A stretch of DNA of 64,000 nt, from positions 8,370,001 to 8,434,000 of the forward strand of contig JAJQJQ010000005.1 of the NCBI GenBank assembly GCA_028622995.1, read 5' to 3'. The DNA is from Panagrolaimus kolymaensis (taxonomy: Eukaryota > Nematoda > Chromadorea > Rhabditida > Panagrolaimidae). The position numbers were made by a program, and so were the translations under genes. A model generated the notes under the pieces. The model was not told the DNA's origin and did no database searches. It saw nothing but the letters and a program-made list of their open reading frames with translations. This document shows positions 11,114 to 23,634 of the stretch, one piece after another (within the stretch, counting starts at the first letter, position 1; every line of letters starts with the position of its first letter).

Positions 11114-11896
11114 TCATTCTATTACAAACATAGCGATAGCCAAAGCAATTGAAAGTAAAGCAAACAAAGTACCAAAAAGAACACTAGTAATTTTACAATA
11201 GAATGCAGCATTATTTATTGAAGTTTTACCTGAAAATTAATTATTAGTTTAACCATATGATAAATGAAAGGATTATAGGAGTATGATAAAAGCATAAGCT
11301 CATTAAACTTAGTCAAGTAGCTTCCATGGTTTAAGTTGAATCATTGCAAAACATTAGAATTAAAGAGCAGGAACATTGGAAGCAAAAGGCTACGAAGTTT
11401 AAACGTTTTTAGGCTTCAATCATACATCCTATTTATCCATTACAAAAGCCTTTAACAACTTGCTTACCATTTGAAACATATTCAGAGTAAACTTCTTGAT
11501 CATATTTAGCAACACGAACATTTTTGTCTTTGTTATTCACATTATCTTTCTCAGCAACAATATCTTGACCAGCAACAGATGATGGAGCTATTTGACTACT
11601 TTGATTAAGCTGCGATGATGGAGCATGAATTGATTTACGAGCAATTGGAAGTTGATTGACTTTTTTATGTACTGGTTTTGGTGGTGGTGCAGCAGCAGCT
11701 GGTGTTATAGCTGGAATTAGTTTTATCGGTGATGGTTTATTTCGTATTTCAGCAGGAGGAACGGCGGCAGCTGGAGGAGGAGGCGCAGGAGCAATAGCTG
11801 CTCCACCTTTAAATCTAAAAAAATGATATCAGTAAGCAAATAATAATGGAAAAAATAAAATACTTACGTAGGTATTGGTTCATAATTATCTGCCAT
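11114..11896 (-). CDS. Pro/Ala-rich protein with C-terminal membrane anchor
   Basis: Three minus-strand exons (11868-11896, 11468-11814, 11114-11229) give about 163 residues starting MADNYEPIP. Residues 11-60 are rich in Pro and Ala (PAPPPPAAAVPPAE). A polar middle contains SSQLNQSSQI. The last exon encodes one strongly hydrophobic segment (SVLFGTLFALLSIALAIAMF) that ends two residues before the stop. This is the layout of a tail-anchored protein with a cytosolic Pro-rich domain, although an N-terminal-out single-pass protein cannot be excluded. Exons 1 and 2 and their surroundings are duplicated at 19020-19448, where the membrane exon is missing. No named family recognised. Confidence 0.7.
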
Positions 11897-12470
11897 TGTT
11901 GTTGATTGAATTTTCTATCAATTTTTGAAGCATAAAAGAAGACATCGTTGAAACAAAATGCAAATTTCGATATGAAGCATTCGACAAATCAACATAAAAT
12001 CAAATCCTAAAATTGTTGTAATTATCATCTGTGAGTTTGGATTTGCAGGAAAATGTTAAAAACGATCAATGATAAACACGCGAAGAAAGAGTTAAAAAAC
12101 CAGGGAACGAACATTAATCAATTGCCGAAGCAAATTTGTTTCACAATTTTATCCAGCATTTTAGATGCTGCCACTTTTTCTCTTTTGACAATACAAATTT
12201 TCACCTTCTTTAGCTTCTCAATTAGTGGTGTTTTGGTTAGCTGATTTAAAAAATCCACAAGTTCATAAGGTTACAGTTTATAAATTTATTATTCACTTTT
12301 TAAATCCAACAAACAAACAAACAATGAAAGATTAATTATTTGGTTAAAAGTAAAAATAAATGAGAATCGTTTTTATGCTTCCTTTGACTCTCGCAACATT
12401 TGATCGTTCATTCATAGTTTTCTCATCAAACATTTTTGCCAAAAAAAAATGAATAATAAACTTTTTGCTC
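11336..12470. repeat. Segmental duplication, copy 1 (tail-anchored gene 5' part and flank)
   Basis: Closely similar to 18890-19877 plus 24778-24922. The shared part covers the end of intron 2, exons 1 and 2, and about 570 bp upstream of the tail-anchored gene. In the second copy the block is interrupted by the 4.9-kb PAT element. Here the site is empty (AATGAAA followed by GATTAATT, near 12327-12331). Confidence 0.9.
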
Positions 12471-12969
12471 CTTCTTTTTTCATTTTCGATGATTGACGTT
12501 ATTTTAATTTTTGCTTGTTTGTAACAAGGTTTTAGCGGAAGATAGCTTAGCAAGATAAAATTAAAAGAAAGTTTTCATTTTCATTCAAGAATCTTAATTT
12601 TTCCCAAAAAACAAGTTTGCTCTTTCCTTCCTTCAACAACAAAAAAATGCGTAGGTTGCTTTCGCTTTTACCCGTTTCTTACTTTTTATTTTTTTACTTT
12701 CCAAAAAACACTTTCAATTTAAATTCAAAAATACGTAATCTGATTTGAAAGAAATAAACACAGAAAAAGAAAGAAAGAGATATCCTGAAAGATTTTTACC
12801 TGATAAAAGCGAAATTGTAAATGGTGAAACCAAAAAAAAATCAGGTCAATTTATTCATCCACGAAGATGGAAATAAAAATCGGAGAGATGCATGCATACT
12901 TATGTATTTTAAAGAAATAAGGTGGAAAATATTTAGAATGGGTTAAAAGTGTCATTTTATTTTAATAGA
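11897..12969. other. Divergent upstream region between the tail-anchored and secreted-protein genes
   Basis: Holds the presumed promoters of the two divergent genes. The left half is part of the segmental duplication. A 63-codon plus-strand frame (12053-12244) is not maintained as coding in the duplicate, so I do not call it. Confidence 0.45.
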
Positions 12970-15579
12970 ATGCGGTCGCTTTTTATTTCAATACTTTCTC
13001 TTATTTTAATTTCATTAATAACAATAATTTATGCAAGAGATATTTTGGATGAAGAAGATGCTCGAGATATTCAGGTATGTGTTGTTAAGGTTAAGAACTC
13101 GAGATTTTTTGGATGAGTGTGATGTGGAAAGTATAGCTTTTGCATTTTAAAAGTCCAATAGCTTTTTGTTCACATTCGCCGAATATTAACCCCATTTTAA
13201 TTCTTCAAACACAACTTTCAGAAATATTGTGAAAAATATGCATCATGTCGAAAAAGTGCTCGCCAACAATTTGAGCGATGCGCAGGTGGATTTAGTAAAA
13301 TGATTATGGCCCAAACTGATTCACTTCGAATCAAACCAGGTACAAGAGCAGAAAAATGTGAAAAACAATTAATTCAAAGTATTGAAACTGATATTCAACC
13401 CATATATCAATTGGTTGAACATGATACATTTGAATGTGCAAAAAGTACTGATCCTCAAGCATTTAATCTTGATCAATCTCAAACCCTCGTTTGTAAAGCC
13501 ATTCAACAAGAAGTTGGATTGGATAATTTTGCTATTAATGGAGCTGAAAATGGTGGAGAATGTCGAAATACTTATGAAAGCCAAATGGAACGATGCAATT
13601 TGGTGAAGGATTGTTGTCCACAATTTAATCAGTAAGTTTAGGATTAAAAAGTTTCTTTAGAAAAAGTGATCTTTATTGATTGGAAAATAAAGGACATGAA
13701 AAGCTTCTAAATGTAAAAGCTATCGAATTTTTGCGATGAAATTTATGCTTATTACCCGTTTTCCATTCAAATAATATTTCCACCCTTTTTTAGTTGCCAT
13801 ACTAAAGCCGAACTTGAAAATAACGTTTTTGGAAAGGAGGAAAAGCTCGCTCAACAACTTGATAATTGCATTGGATATAAAAAATTTGATACTAAACCTG
13901 AAACCTTCAAACATTATCTTTCCGCTGATGCTCGACGTGCTCCACCACCATCCACAACTATTACACCACCAACAACAGAAGCTTCAACCACCGCTGCTCC
14001 TCCAGCAACATTTGGAACCCTTCCAACTTTACCACCAGCTGATAAAGTTTTGAATGATTTAGCAAGACTTTTATTCCCTAATTTTGCTACCACATCCAAG
14101 GCTGTTGCTTCAACAACAGAAGCTTCAACCACAACGACGTCAAAAGCTCCACCAACAACGACTAAATCCATTTATGAAAGAGTTCAAGAAATTCGTAATA
14201 GTGAAGCTAATAAGAAAAAAGTTGGATCATCATATTCCATTTCTCAAATAGCTCAATGGAAAGCAGCATCAAAGCGAATGGATCAATTAAAAGCCCAAGG
14301 AAAAATTGATGAAAGCGATGAAGATTTGACATCGGCGGCTGCAATTGCACCAGGATCAGCACAAAATTCCCAAATTGATCAATGGAAAGCAGCGGCAGAA
14401 AAAATGGAGAAACTCAAAGCTCAAGGAAAAATTAAAGGTGAAGAGCCAGCTACTATTACTCCAACCAGTTCCGAATCTCCTCAACTATCTCAAATCGCTA
14501 AATGGAAAGCGGAAGCATCAAAAATGAGACAATTATTAGCTCAAGGACGAATTCGAGGCAGCCATGAAGTTGCAACACCTCCACCATTGACATCAACTCC
14601 CGCACCACAACCTCCAGTAACTACTACTGTAGCAGCAGCAACAACAACTCCATCTACTTTAGGATCTCCCCAAATTTCCCAAATTGCTCTATGGAAAGCA
14701 GAATCGTCAAAGATGAGACAATTGTTGGCTCAAGGTCGAATAAGAGGCAGCCATGAAGAAGAATCAGCTGAAACACCTCCATCAACTCCAGCTCCCACAC
14801 TTACACTTGCTGAAGAAACTGCACCACCAAAGCCAGCTAAAGGCCCACAAAAGAAAATTTCTAAACCATTTCCAACTCCTGAACCCACAACTTTGCCAGC
14901 GAGTTTACAACCAAGATCTCGAATTCATGCTGCTCCATTGATTTTCGGAGTCCCAAAACAAATGGAAAAAGCTGAAAAAGAAACCCTTTCGCAACTTTAT
15001 TGTGAAAATTATATGGAATGTGAAGCAGTGGCTGAAAAGCAATTTGCTCTTTGTGATGCAAGATATCAACCTGAAGAAGCCCTTTATGGAATTGAAAAGG
15101 AATCGCTTCGGACTGAATTTCTTTCAAACTCAAAAGTCACTGATCAAAAAGTTAAAAAGCGTTGCATGGAATCCGTTGATCCTGAGTCTCAAAGACAATT
15201 AGGAATGTTGGAAACCATTGTGGCAGGTCAAAATGAAAATTGCACTCGAACCGCTGAACTTCCAACCATTAACTCCAATAAATTCACTGAATGTCAACAA
15301 ATTCGACTCATTTCACTTATTTCTGAACTTTTCACCCATAAAGAAATTCCCGAAGTTCGATCATTGGAAAATGCAGAAAAATGTTATGCGCGAGTTTATC
15401 AACTTCAAAATCATTGTAAAAATATTCGAAATTGTTGTCCACAAAATGCTGAATGTGTTTCAAATAATAGCAGCCAAGAAAGCAGAAAATACAATGAAAT
15501 TGTTCAACAGCTTAAAGAAGAACAAACTCTATGCGAAAAACGTCGAATGAGAATTCTTAATGGATTTGTAAAAAAATAA
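12970..15579 (+). CDS. Secreted protein with two Cys-rich domains and four SQIxxWK repeats
   Basis: Exons 12970-13074, 13222-13631 and 13794-15579 give about 766 residues. It begins with a clear signal peptide (MRSLFISILSLILISLITII, then YARDILDEED). The first Cys-rich domain starts KYCEKYASC and ends CNLVKDCCPQ. The second, near the C-terminus, starts LYCENYMEC and ends CKNIRNCCPQ. The Cys order and the CCPQ motif agree, so the domain has been duplicated within the protein. Between them lie Thr/Pro/Ala-rich, mucin-like linkers and four copies of a 22-residue unit (SQI-x2-WKA-x3-KM-x2-L-x-AQG-[KR]-I). The protein is probably extracellular and O-glycosylated. I do not know the family. The 3' end of this gene was copied along with the cdc-48 block: similar sequence recurs near 26519. 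Confidence 0.8.
14242..14745 (+). repeat. Four in-frame 22-codon repeats in the secreted protein
   Basis: Units begin near 14242, 14368, 14488 and 14677. Units 3 and 4 are nearly identical and both are followed by RGSHE. Spacers between units are Thr/Pro/Ser-rich. Trp and Lys in WKA, the KM pair and AQG are invariant. Confidence 0.9.
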
Positions 15580-16108
15580 TTTTCTTTATTTTGTAAATAC
15601 ATAATTTGTGGTAATAATAAAATAATAATTGTGTGGAATCATAATTCTTTATCATCATAAAATATTGTCCTCGCAAAAAAACATTGTTAGTGACAAAAAA
15701 TAAAGAAATTATAATGTGGCAGTAATTAGGAGCTAACAACGAGGCTTCACCACCTTTAGCGAACAACAGGTAAATCATTGATGCAAACATATGAATGCAT
15801 TCATGGTATTATTGAAGCGCTAATAGCATCAACAGTTTCTCATACACTTTTCCAATGCTTAAATCTCATGATGAGCTGATGTGATAAATGAACGAAAAAA
15901 ACGCTTCAACTTTTCCTTGAATCCGCTTCGTATGAATGGTTGCTAAAGCAAACATTCAAATATGCTTCAAAACAATGACACAAAGTGAAAAAATTTTATA
16001 TTACAGTTTTATTCGCACATGGAAAAAAAAAAAGAAAAAACACAAGATTACATAAAATATAAAATTAATTATAAAGATTTTCAGTATTTAATAAAAACAA
16101 GGAAAAAA
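15580..16108. other. Spacer, part of the duplicated block
   Basis: Holds the 3' UTR of the secreted-protein gene and, reading leftward, the retained 3' UTR of the truncated CDC-48 copy. It is related to 26530-27193. No gene seen. Confidence 0.5.
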
Positions 16109-18454
<2,346 letters not shown>

Positions 18455-19019
18455 ATTTTGAGTTGTTGTTTACACAAAGCAAATACTAAAAAGGAATATG
18501 GATTAATAAATCAAGGATTATTTAGCATAAAAAATTAATCGAAACACGCGTAAAAAATTGGATTATTGAAGTAAGGTTTAAAAGTTGGACTGTAAAAAAT
18601 GAATTAAAGCAAGTTGTAAAAAAAGTGTCAATTATTTTTAAAGCTTAAATTTTTTTCGTACAAAAAAAAACTAAAATTTTTTAGGGACGTCGGTTTGTTC
18701 TTTTTGAGAGTGAGATGAATAACCTTTGTATGCGTGTCGCTTTGTCTCGCGCTACAATCGCTTCAATCATTTTTTGCCCAAAAAGGTTTGAATCAACTTT
18801 TTCATTCTTTTTTTTACTTCAATTTGGAATATTTGTTTTCAAAAAATTGATTATTTTACGGGAGTTTTGTAGCTTCAATCGAGTATTAAATATCATTGCA
18901 AAACGGTTGAATTAAAGAGCGGGAACATTGAAAACAAAAGGCTACGACGATTAAACGGTTTTAGGCTTCATTCAGACGTCCTCTTTATCCATTATAAAAG
19001 AATTTAACAACTTGCTTAC
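18455..19019. other. Junction between two duplicated blocks
   Basis: The left part matches the upstream flank of the full cdc-48 gene (about 30566-30720). From about 18890 the sequence switches to the tail-anchored-gene block (matching from 11336). The breakpoint between the two ancestral blocks therefore lies around 18720-18890. No gene seen. Confidence 0.6.
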
Positions 19020-19448
19020 CATTTGAAACATATTCAGAGTAAACTTCTTGATCATATTTAGCAACACGAACATTTTTGTCTTTGTTATTCACATTATCTT
19101 TCTCAGCAACAATATCTTGACCAGCAACAGATGATGGAGCTATTTGACTACTTTGATTAAGTTGCGATGATGGAGCATGAATTGATTTACGAGCAATTGG
19201 AAGTTGATTGACTTTTTTATGTACTGGTTTTGGTGGTGGTGCAGCAGCAGCTGGTGTTATAGCTGGAATTAGTTTTATCGGTGATGGTTTATTTCGTATT
19301 TCAGCAGGAGGAACGGCGGCAGCTGGAGGAGGAGGCGCAGGAGCAATAGCTGCTCCACCTTTAAATCTAAAAAAATGATATCAGTAAGCAAATAATAATG
19401 GAAAAAATAAAATACTTACGTAGGTATTGGTTCATAATTATCTGCCAT
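19020..19448 (-). pseudogene. Truncated copy of the tail-anchored protein gene, membrane exon missing
   Basis: Exons 19420-19448 and 19020-19366 are nearly identical to exons 1 and 2 of the gene at 11114-11896 at a constant offset of 7552. The duplication starts inside intron 2, so the exon encoding the membrane segment was not copied. Reading through the intact donor would add about eleven residues and then stop, giving a soluble Pro-rich protein. The promoter region was copied but is now interrupted upstream by the PAT element at 19878. It is probably non-functional, though transcription from the element end is possible. Confidence 0.8.
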
Positions 19449-19877
19449 TGTTGCTGATTGAATTTTCTATCAATTTTTGAAGCATAAAAAAAGACATCGT
19501 TTAAACAAAATGCAAATTTCGATATGAAGCATTCGACAAATCAACATAAGATCAAATCCTAAAATTGTTGTAATTATCATCTGTGAGTTTAAATTTGCAT
19601 CAAAAATGTTAAAAACGATCAATGATAAACAAGCGAAAAAGAGTTAAAAAACCAGGGAACGAACATTAATCAATTGCCGAAGCAAATTTGTTTCACAATT
19701 TTATCCAGCATTTTAGATGCTGCCACTTTTTCTCTTTTGACAATACAAATTTTCACCTTCTTTAGCTTCTCAATTAGTGGTGTTTTGGTTAGCTGATTTA
19801 AAAAATCCACAAGTTCATAAGGTTACAGTTTATAAATTTATTATTCACTTTTTGAATCCAACAAACAAACAATGAAA

Positions 19878-19990
19878 TTGCATTTTTCTCGAAGCGAAAA
19901 GACGAGCAGCCTTTTTCGACATCAACCTTGCAAACGAAAAACGAAAGTTTTTCATTCTGCGTTTGTTTGCAAGCTTTAAACGGTGAAATT
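19878..19990 (+). repeat. PAT split direct repeat A1
   Basis: 113 bp starting TTGCATTTTTCTCGAAG, identical by eye to A2 at 23135-23247. It forms the left terminus of the element. Confidence 0.93.
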
Positions 19991-20047
19991 ATTTTTCTGC
20001 GAAAAATTTATTTTTTGCACTATTTTTACCGGTGTTTTTTCTATAAA

Positions 20048-20635
20048 ATGACTGACTCAGAAGATGATGTTATGGCTCAACTTCAAAAAGAAATGCAAGA
20101 TATTGATGATCCTCAACTAGATTTTGGTGACTTAGACGATGAATTCCCGGTGAAATCAAAGTATAATAAAATAACCTATGAAGAAGAAAGCTCCGTAGAA
20201 GAAGAACCTGCTCCAAAGAAAAAGAAGAAGAAAGTTGCCGATGTCAATGAAGATGATAAATGGTTGTCTATGTCCCAAGCTATTGGAAACTTGACAAAGA
20301 TGGTTGCTAACATGGAAAGGAATAAGAAGAAGCGCCCATAAGACTTGACGGTGGAAGAACGTGTTGCTCATAAAGTTGCTGTTAGTCAATTCAAGAATCC
20401 TGGTTTGGAAAAACAATTCGCTCTTCTCACAAAGATCAACCTAAAGCTAAAAGAAGTGAAAACAATCGACGACCCAGTAGAAAAAGACAGGAAGATGGAT
20501 GAAATCTTGAAGGATGTTAATGGTCGTATGGCATTGTTGGAATTAGCTGATAAACACCCGCGTGCTTTCGCGATCAATGTTGTTGAAGAAGCTACCAAGA
20601 AGATGGAAGAAGTTTCAAGAAGAATGCCGTACTAA
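20048..20635 (+). pseudogene. PAT gag-like protein with one in-frame stop
   Basis: The frame starts MTDSEDDVMAQL with an acidic N-terminus, a Lys-rich patch (PKKKKKK) and predicted coiled-coil-like helices, and would end RRMPY at 20635. A single in-frame TAA at 20339-20341 splits it after NKKKRP. There is no zinc knuckle. Position and charge pattern suggest Gag; I see no sequence motif that proves it. After the stop at 20635 the homology continues in another frame toward the RT, so the 3' end is rearranged. The element cannot make intact Gag unless the stop is read through. Confidence 0.65.
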
Positions 20636-20699
20636 GAAAAGAAAGCTCAAGAATGAACTGGTGCAAAGATCAAGTATCCTCCGTAGTGATAAAGAAGAA

Positions 20700-22886
20700 A
20701 TGATTGGTGAGTCTTTTTGTAAAGGGTTTAGATGTAATTCTTTAGCTTCTAAAGTAAAATTTTGAGAAGATATTGATGCCCCAGCTTATGTCTCAGATAT
20801 TATTAAAAATGGGTATAGTTTACCTTTTAGATTACGAATCCCAGATCCTTCCTTCCACCTAAAGAATTGTCCTATATCTGAAATAGATAAAATGTTTGTT
20901 GATGAAGAAGTATCAAAGTTGATGAAAACAAAAGCTATTTCCCAAGTTCAAAAGAAACCTCAAGTTAATAGCCCGTTGTTCGTGGTCAGGAATACGGGTA
21001 AGCCACGGTGGATTATAATGTCTGAAATAGATAAAATGTTTGTTGATGAAGAAGTATCAAAGTTGATGAAAACAAAAGCTATTTCCCAAGTTCAAAAGAA
21101 ACCTCAAGTTAATAGCCCGTTGTTCGTGGTCAGGAATACGGGTAAGCCACGGTGGATTATAATGTCTGAAATAGATAAAATGTTTGTTGATGAAGAAGTA
21201 TCAAAGTTGATGAAAACAAAAAGCTATTTCCCAAGTTCAAAAGAAACCTCAAGTTATTAGCCCGTTGTTCGTGGTCAGGAATACGGGTAAGCCACGGTGG
21301 ATTATAAATCTTTCCCAGTTGAATAATTCGTTGGAATGTCCCCGGTTCAAATATGAAGGTTTAGACTTTGTTTCAAAGACTATTTGTCCTTATGGCTGGT
21401 TAGCCAAGTTTGATATGAAAAGTGGATATCATCATATATCAATAGACCCTGAAGATCGTAAATATCTTGGATTCGCCTGGAAAGGCAGGTATTATGTTTT
21501 TAATGCTTTACCATTTGGGCTAGCTCCTGCTCCGTATATCTTTACAAAGGTGTTTCGCTCCGTAGTAAGACATTGGAGGTCAAAAGGTATTAACCGTGTC
21601 CGCTACCTTGATGATGGTCTAATATGATCAACAAGTTTCGCGGTATGCGATGAAGCTATTGCTTATGTAAAGTTAACACTAAGAGCTGCCGGTGTTTTTA
21701 TACAAGAAGAAAAGTCCATCCTATTCCCAGTACAAAGCCTAAAATTTTTAGGAATGATAATTGACTTGAAAGATGCCCAGATATATCCGACTGAAGAAAG
21801 GTTAAAGGATACTATGGAGCGCTTGGAACTTCTTGAAAGTAAAGCTTCACCTTGTTTAAGAGATAGGTTAAAGTTAACAGGTCAATTAGCCTCGATGTAG
21901 GTGGTCCTCGGTCCGAAAGGTTCGGTGTTTACTAAGAGTATTTAAAAGATTGTATGTGCTTTCCGATTTATGGATTTCAAAGTTGAACTATCTCAAGAAA
22001 AACGTGAGGATTTAAAAAAGATTAGAAACATGTTAAAAGTTCCTTTGTCCAAGTCCCTCCTTCCACCAGTTAGAGTATTTTCATTCCATACAGATGCTTT
22101 ATCTATAGCATTGGGTGTAGTTTCTAATACCAGTGAAACGTTCTCCCGTCCTCTAACCTCAGAAGAAAGTGTTCAATCAAGTACTTATTGTGAACTCTTA
22201 GGAGTTATGTTTGGTATCTTATGTTTCCAAGGGTTGTGTGAGAAATCTGAGGTTCATGTTTATACCGATAATCAAAACATTTTATCAGTACTGAGAAAAG
22301 GTTCCATGATTGAGAATTTAAACTTGTTATGTATGGAAATTCTGATGTTCTTGGAGAGTTAAAAGCCACAATTTTTCCACATTGGGTGCCTCATGAAGAA
22401 AACAAGTTAGCGGATCTCGCTTCTCGTATTCCAGATGAAGATGATTGGGCTATCCTTCCACATGTTTTTGAAAAAGTGAATAAGAAGCTTGGACCAGCAT
22501 TAGTTGATAGGTTTGCAAGTTGTGTGAATACAAGACTCCCAAAGTTTAATTCCAAGGTCCATTCCCCAGGTTCAGAAGCTGTTAATGCTTTTACACAAGA
22601 ATGAAATGGAGTGGTTAATTATTGTGTTCCTCCGGTAAATTTATTATAACCAATATTGACGTTTATCTTAAAGTATAAGTGCACAGCTATCCTTGGTTTT
22701 CCTTATTGGCCAACTTTGCCTATTTTCCCATTACTGAGAAATATGTATGGTTCTTGGAAAAGTGAAGTTACGGATTATTTCAGAGTTTGTAAAGGCCAAG
22801 TGTTTATCAAACCAGTATCTATCGTACCACCTCTATTCTATGATCCTTTTCTGAAAAGTGATTCCCTGTTCGTTCGTTTGTTCTGA
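20700..22886 (+). pseudogene. DIRS-type reverse transcriptase and RNase H, degenerate
   Basis: The RT is recognised by GKPRWIINLSQLN, KFDMKSGYHHI, FNALPFGLAPAP and the catalytic YLDDGL (near 21605-21622). RNase H follows with HTDALSIALG, YCELLGV, VYTDNQN and WVPHEENKLADLASR. Next comes the conserved DIRS/Ngaro block VDRFASCVN-x6-FNSKV and then a WPTLP-type segment near 22710. The frame is broken by stops at 20763-20765, 21625-21627 and 21898-21900, by a frameshift after 22360, by a stop near 22600, and by a tandem triplication of 144 bp. This protein cannot be made intact, so the copy depends on other elements for replication. Confidence 0.85.
20877..21308 (+). repeat. 144-bp tandem triplication inside the PAT RT gene
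   Basis: Copies start at 20877, 21021 and 21165 (each TCTGAAATAGATAAAATG). The period is 48 codons and keeps the frame. The third copy has one extra A in ACAAAAAGC near 21222, which shifts the frame. The copies are otherwise nearly identical. Confidence 0.95.
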
Positions 22887-22984
22887 ATATTGTGATTTGT
22901 TCATGTACGTTTGAACGTATTCCGGTTTTTCGTTAAAGAATATAAAAACATTACTTGTTCTTCGAACCTTTAGCTTCCTTATTC

Positions 22985-23134
22985 TGTATTTTGTTTCTTG
23001 CTTGCCAATAAACCAGACCCAACCCATTTGGAGAAAAAGACTGAGAGTCTTTGAAGAGGAGAGAAAAAAGAATTTTTCTCGGAGTTGAGGAATAATTTTT
23101 CAGAATGAAAAATGTGACGAAAACGTAGAGAAAA
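22985..23134 (+). repeat. PAT split direct repeat B1
   Basis: 150 bp starting TGTATTTTGTTTCTTGC and ending GTAGAGAAAA, joined directly to A2. It differs from B2 by one base (GCC/GTC near 23005). Confidence 0.93.
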
Positions 23135-23247
23135 TTGCATTTTTCTCGAAGCGAAAAGACGAGCAGCCTTTTTCGACATCAACCTTGCAAACGAAAAACG
23201 AAAGTTTTTCATTCTGCGTTTGTTTGCAAGCTTTAAACGGTGAAATT
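23135..23247 (+). repeat. PAT split direct repeat A2
   Basis: 113 bp copy of the left terminus, directly after B1. The B1-A2 joint equals the joint that circularisation of the element would create. Confidence 0.93.
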
Positions 23248-23294
23248 CCCGCCCGCCATCCCCTTCCTTCTCCCCTTGTTGTAAAAAATTAATT

Positions 23295-23452
23295 TAGCAC
23301 GAAGGAATCCATTGCTAGATGCAAGGAGCCGTGCACTCGCTGGATGCGAGCCGTCTGAAACGGGAAATTTATTAGCTCGAAGGAATCCATTGCTAGATGC
23401 AAGGAGCCGTCCACTGGCTAGATGTGAGCCGTCTGAAACGGGAATTTTTTAA
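23295..23452 (+). repeat. Two 78-bp tandem repeats between A2 and the recombinase gene
   Basis: GAAGGAATCCATTGCTAGAT recurs at 23301 and 23379. Each unit contains GAGCCGTCTGAAACGGGAA. It is unusually GC-rich for the window. The function is unknown; it may be part of the element's regulatory leader. Confidence 0.85.
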
Positions 23453-23634
23453 ACCTATTCAAAGCAATTCGCCATGAAAGAATCCATAGTCCAGTTCTGA
23501 CCGATTTCTGGCTAACCTATAATTTTTCCCCCTTTTTAGATACTCTTTGGTAAGTCTTTTAATTTAATTATTATTTTTCAGAAGAAAGGTTAGCCAGGAT
23601 TGCTCAAAAGAACAGTGGTAAAACTGCTTCACCG

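Noticed and set aside
12053..12244. 63-codon frame upstream of the tail-anchored gene
   Set aside because: In the duplicate (about 19607-19798) the start region carries indels that break the frame, so it is not conserved as coding.
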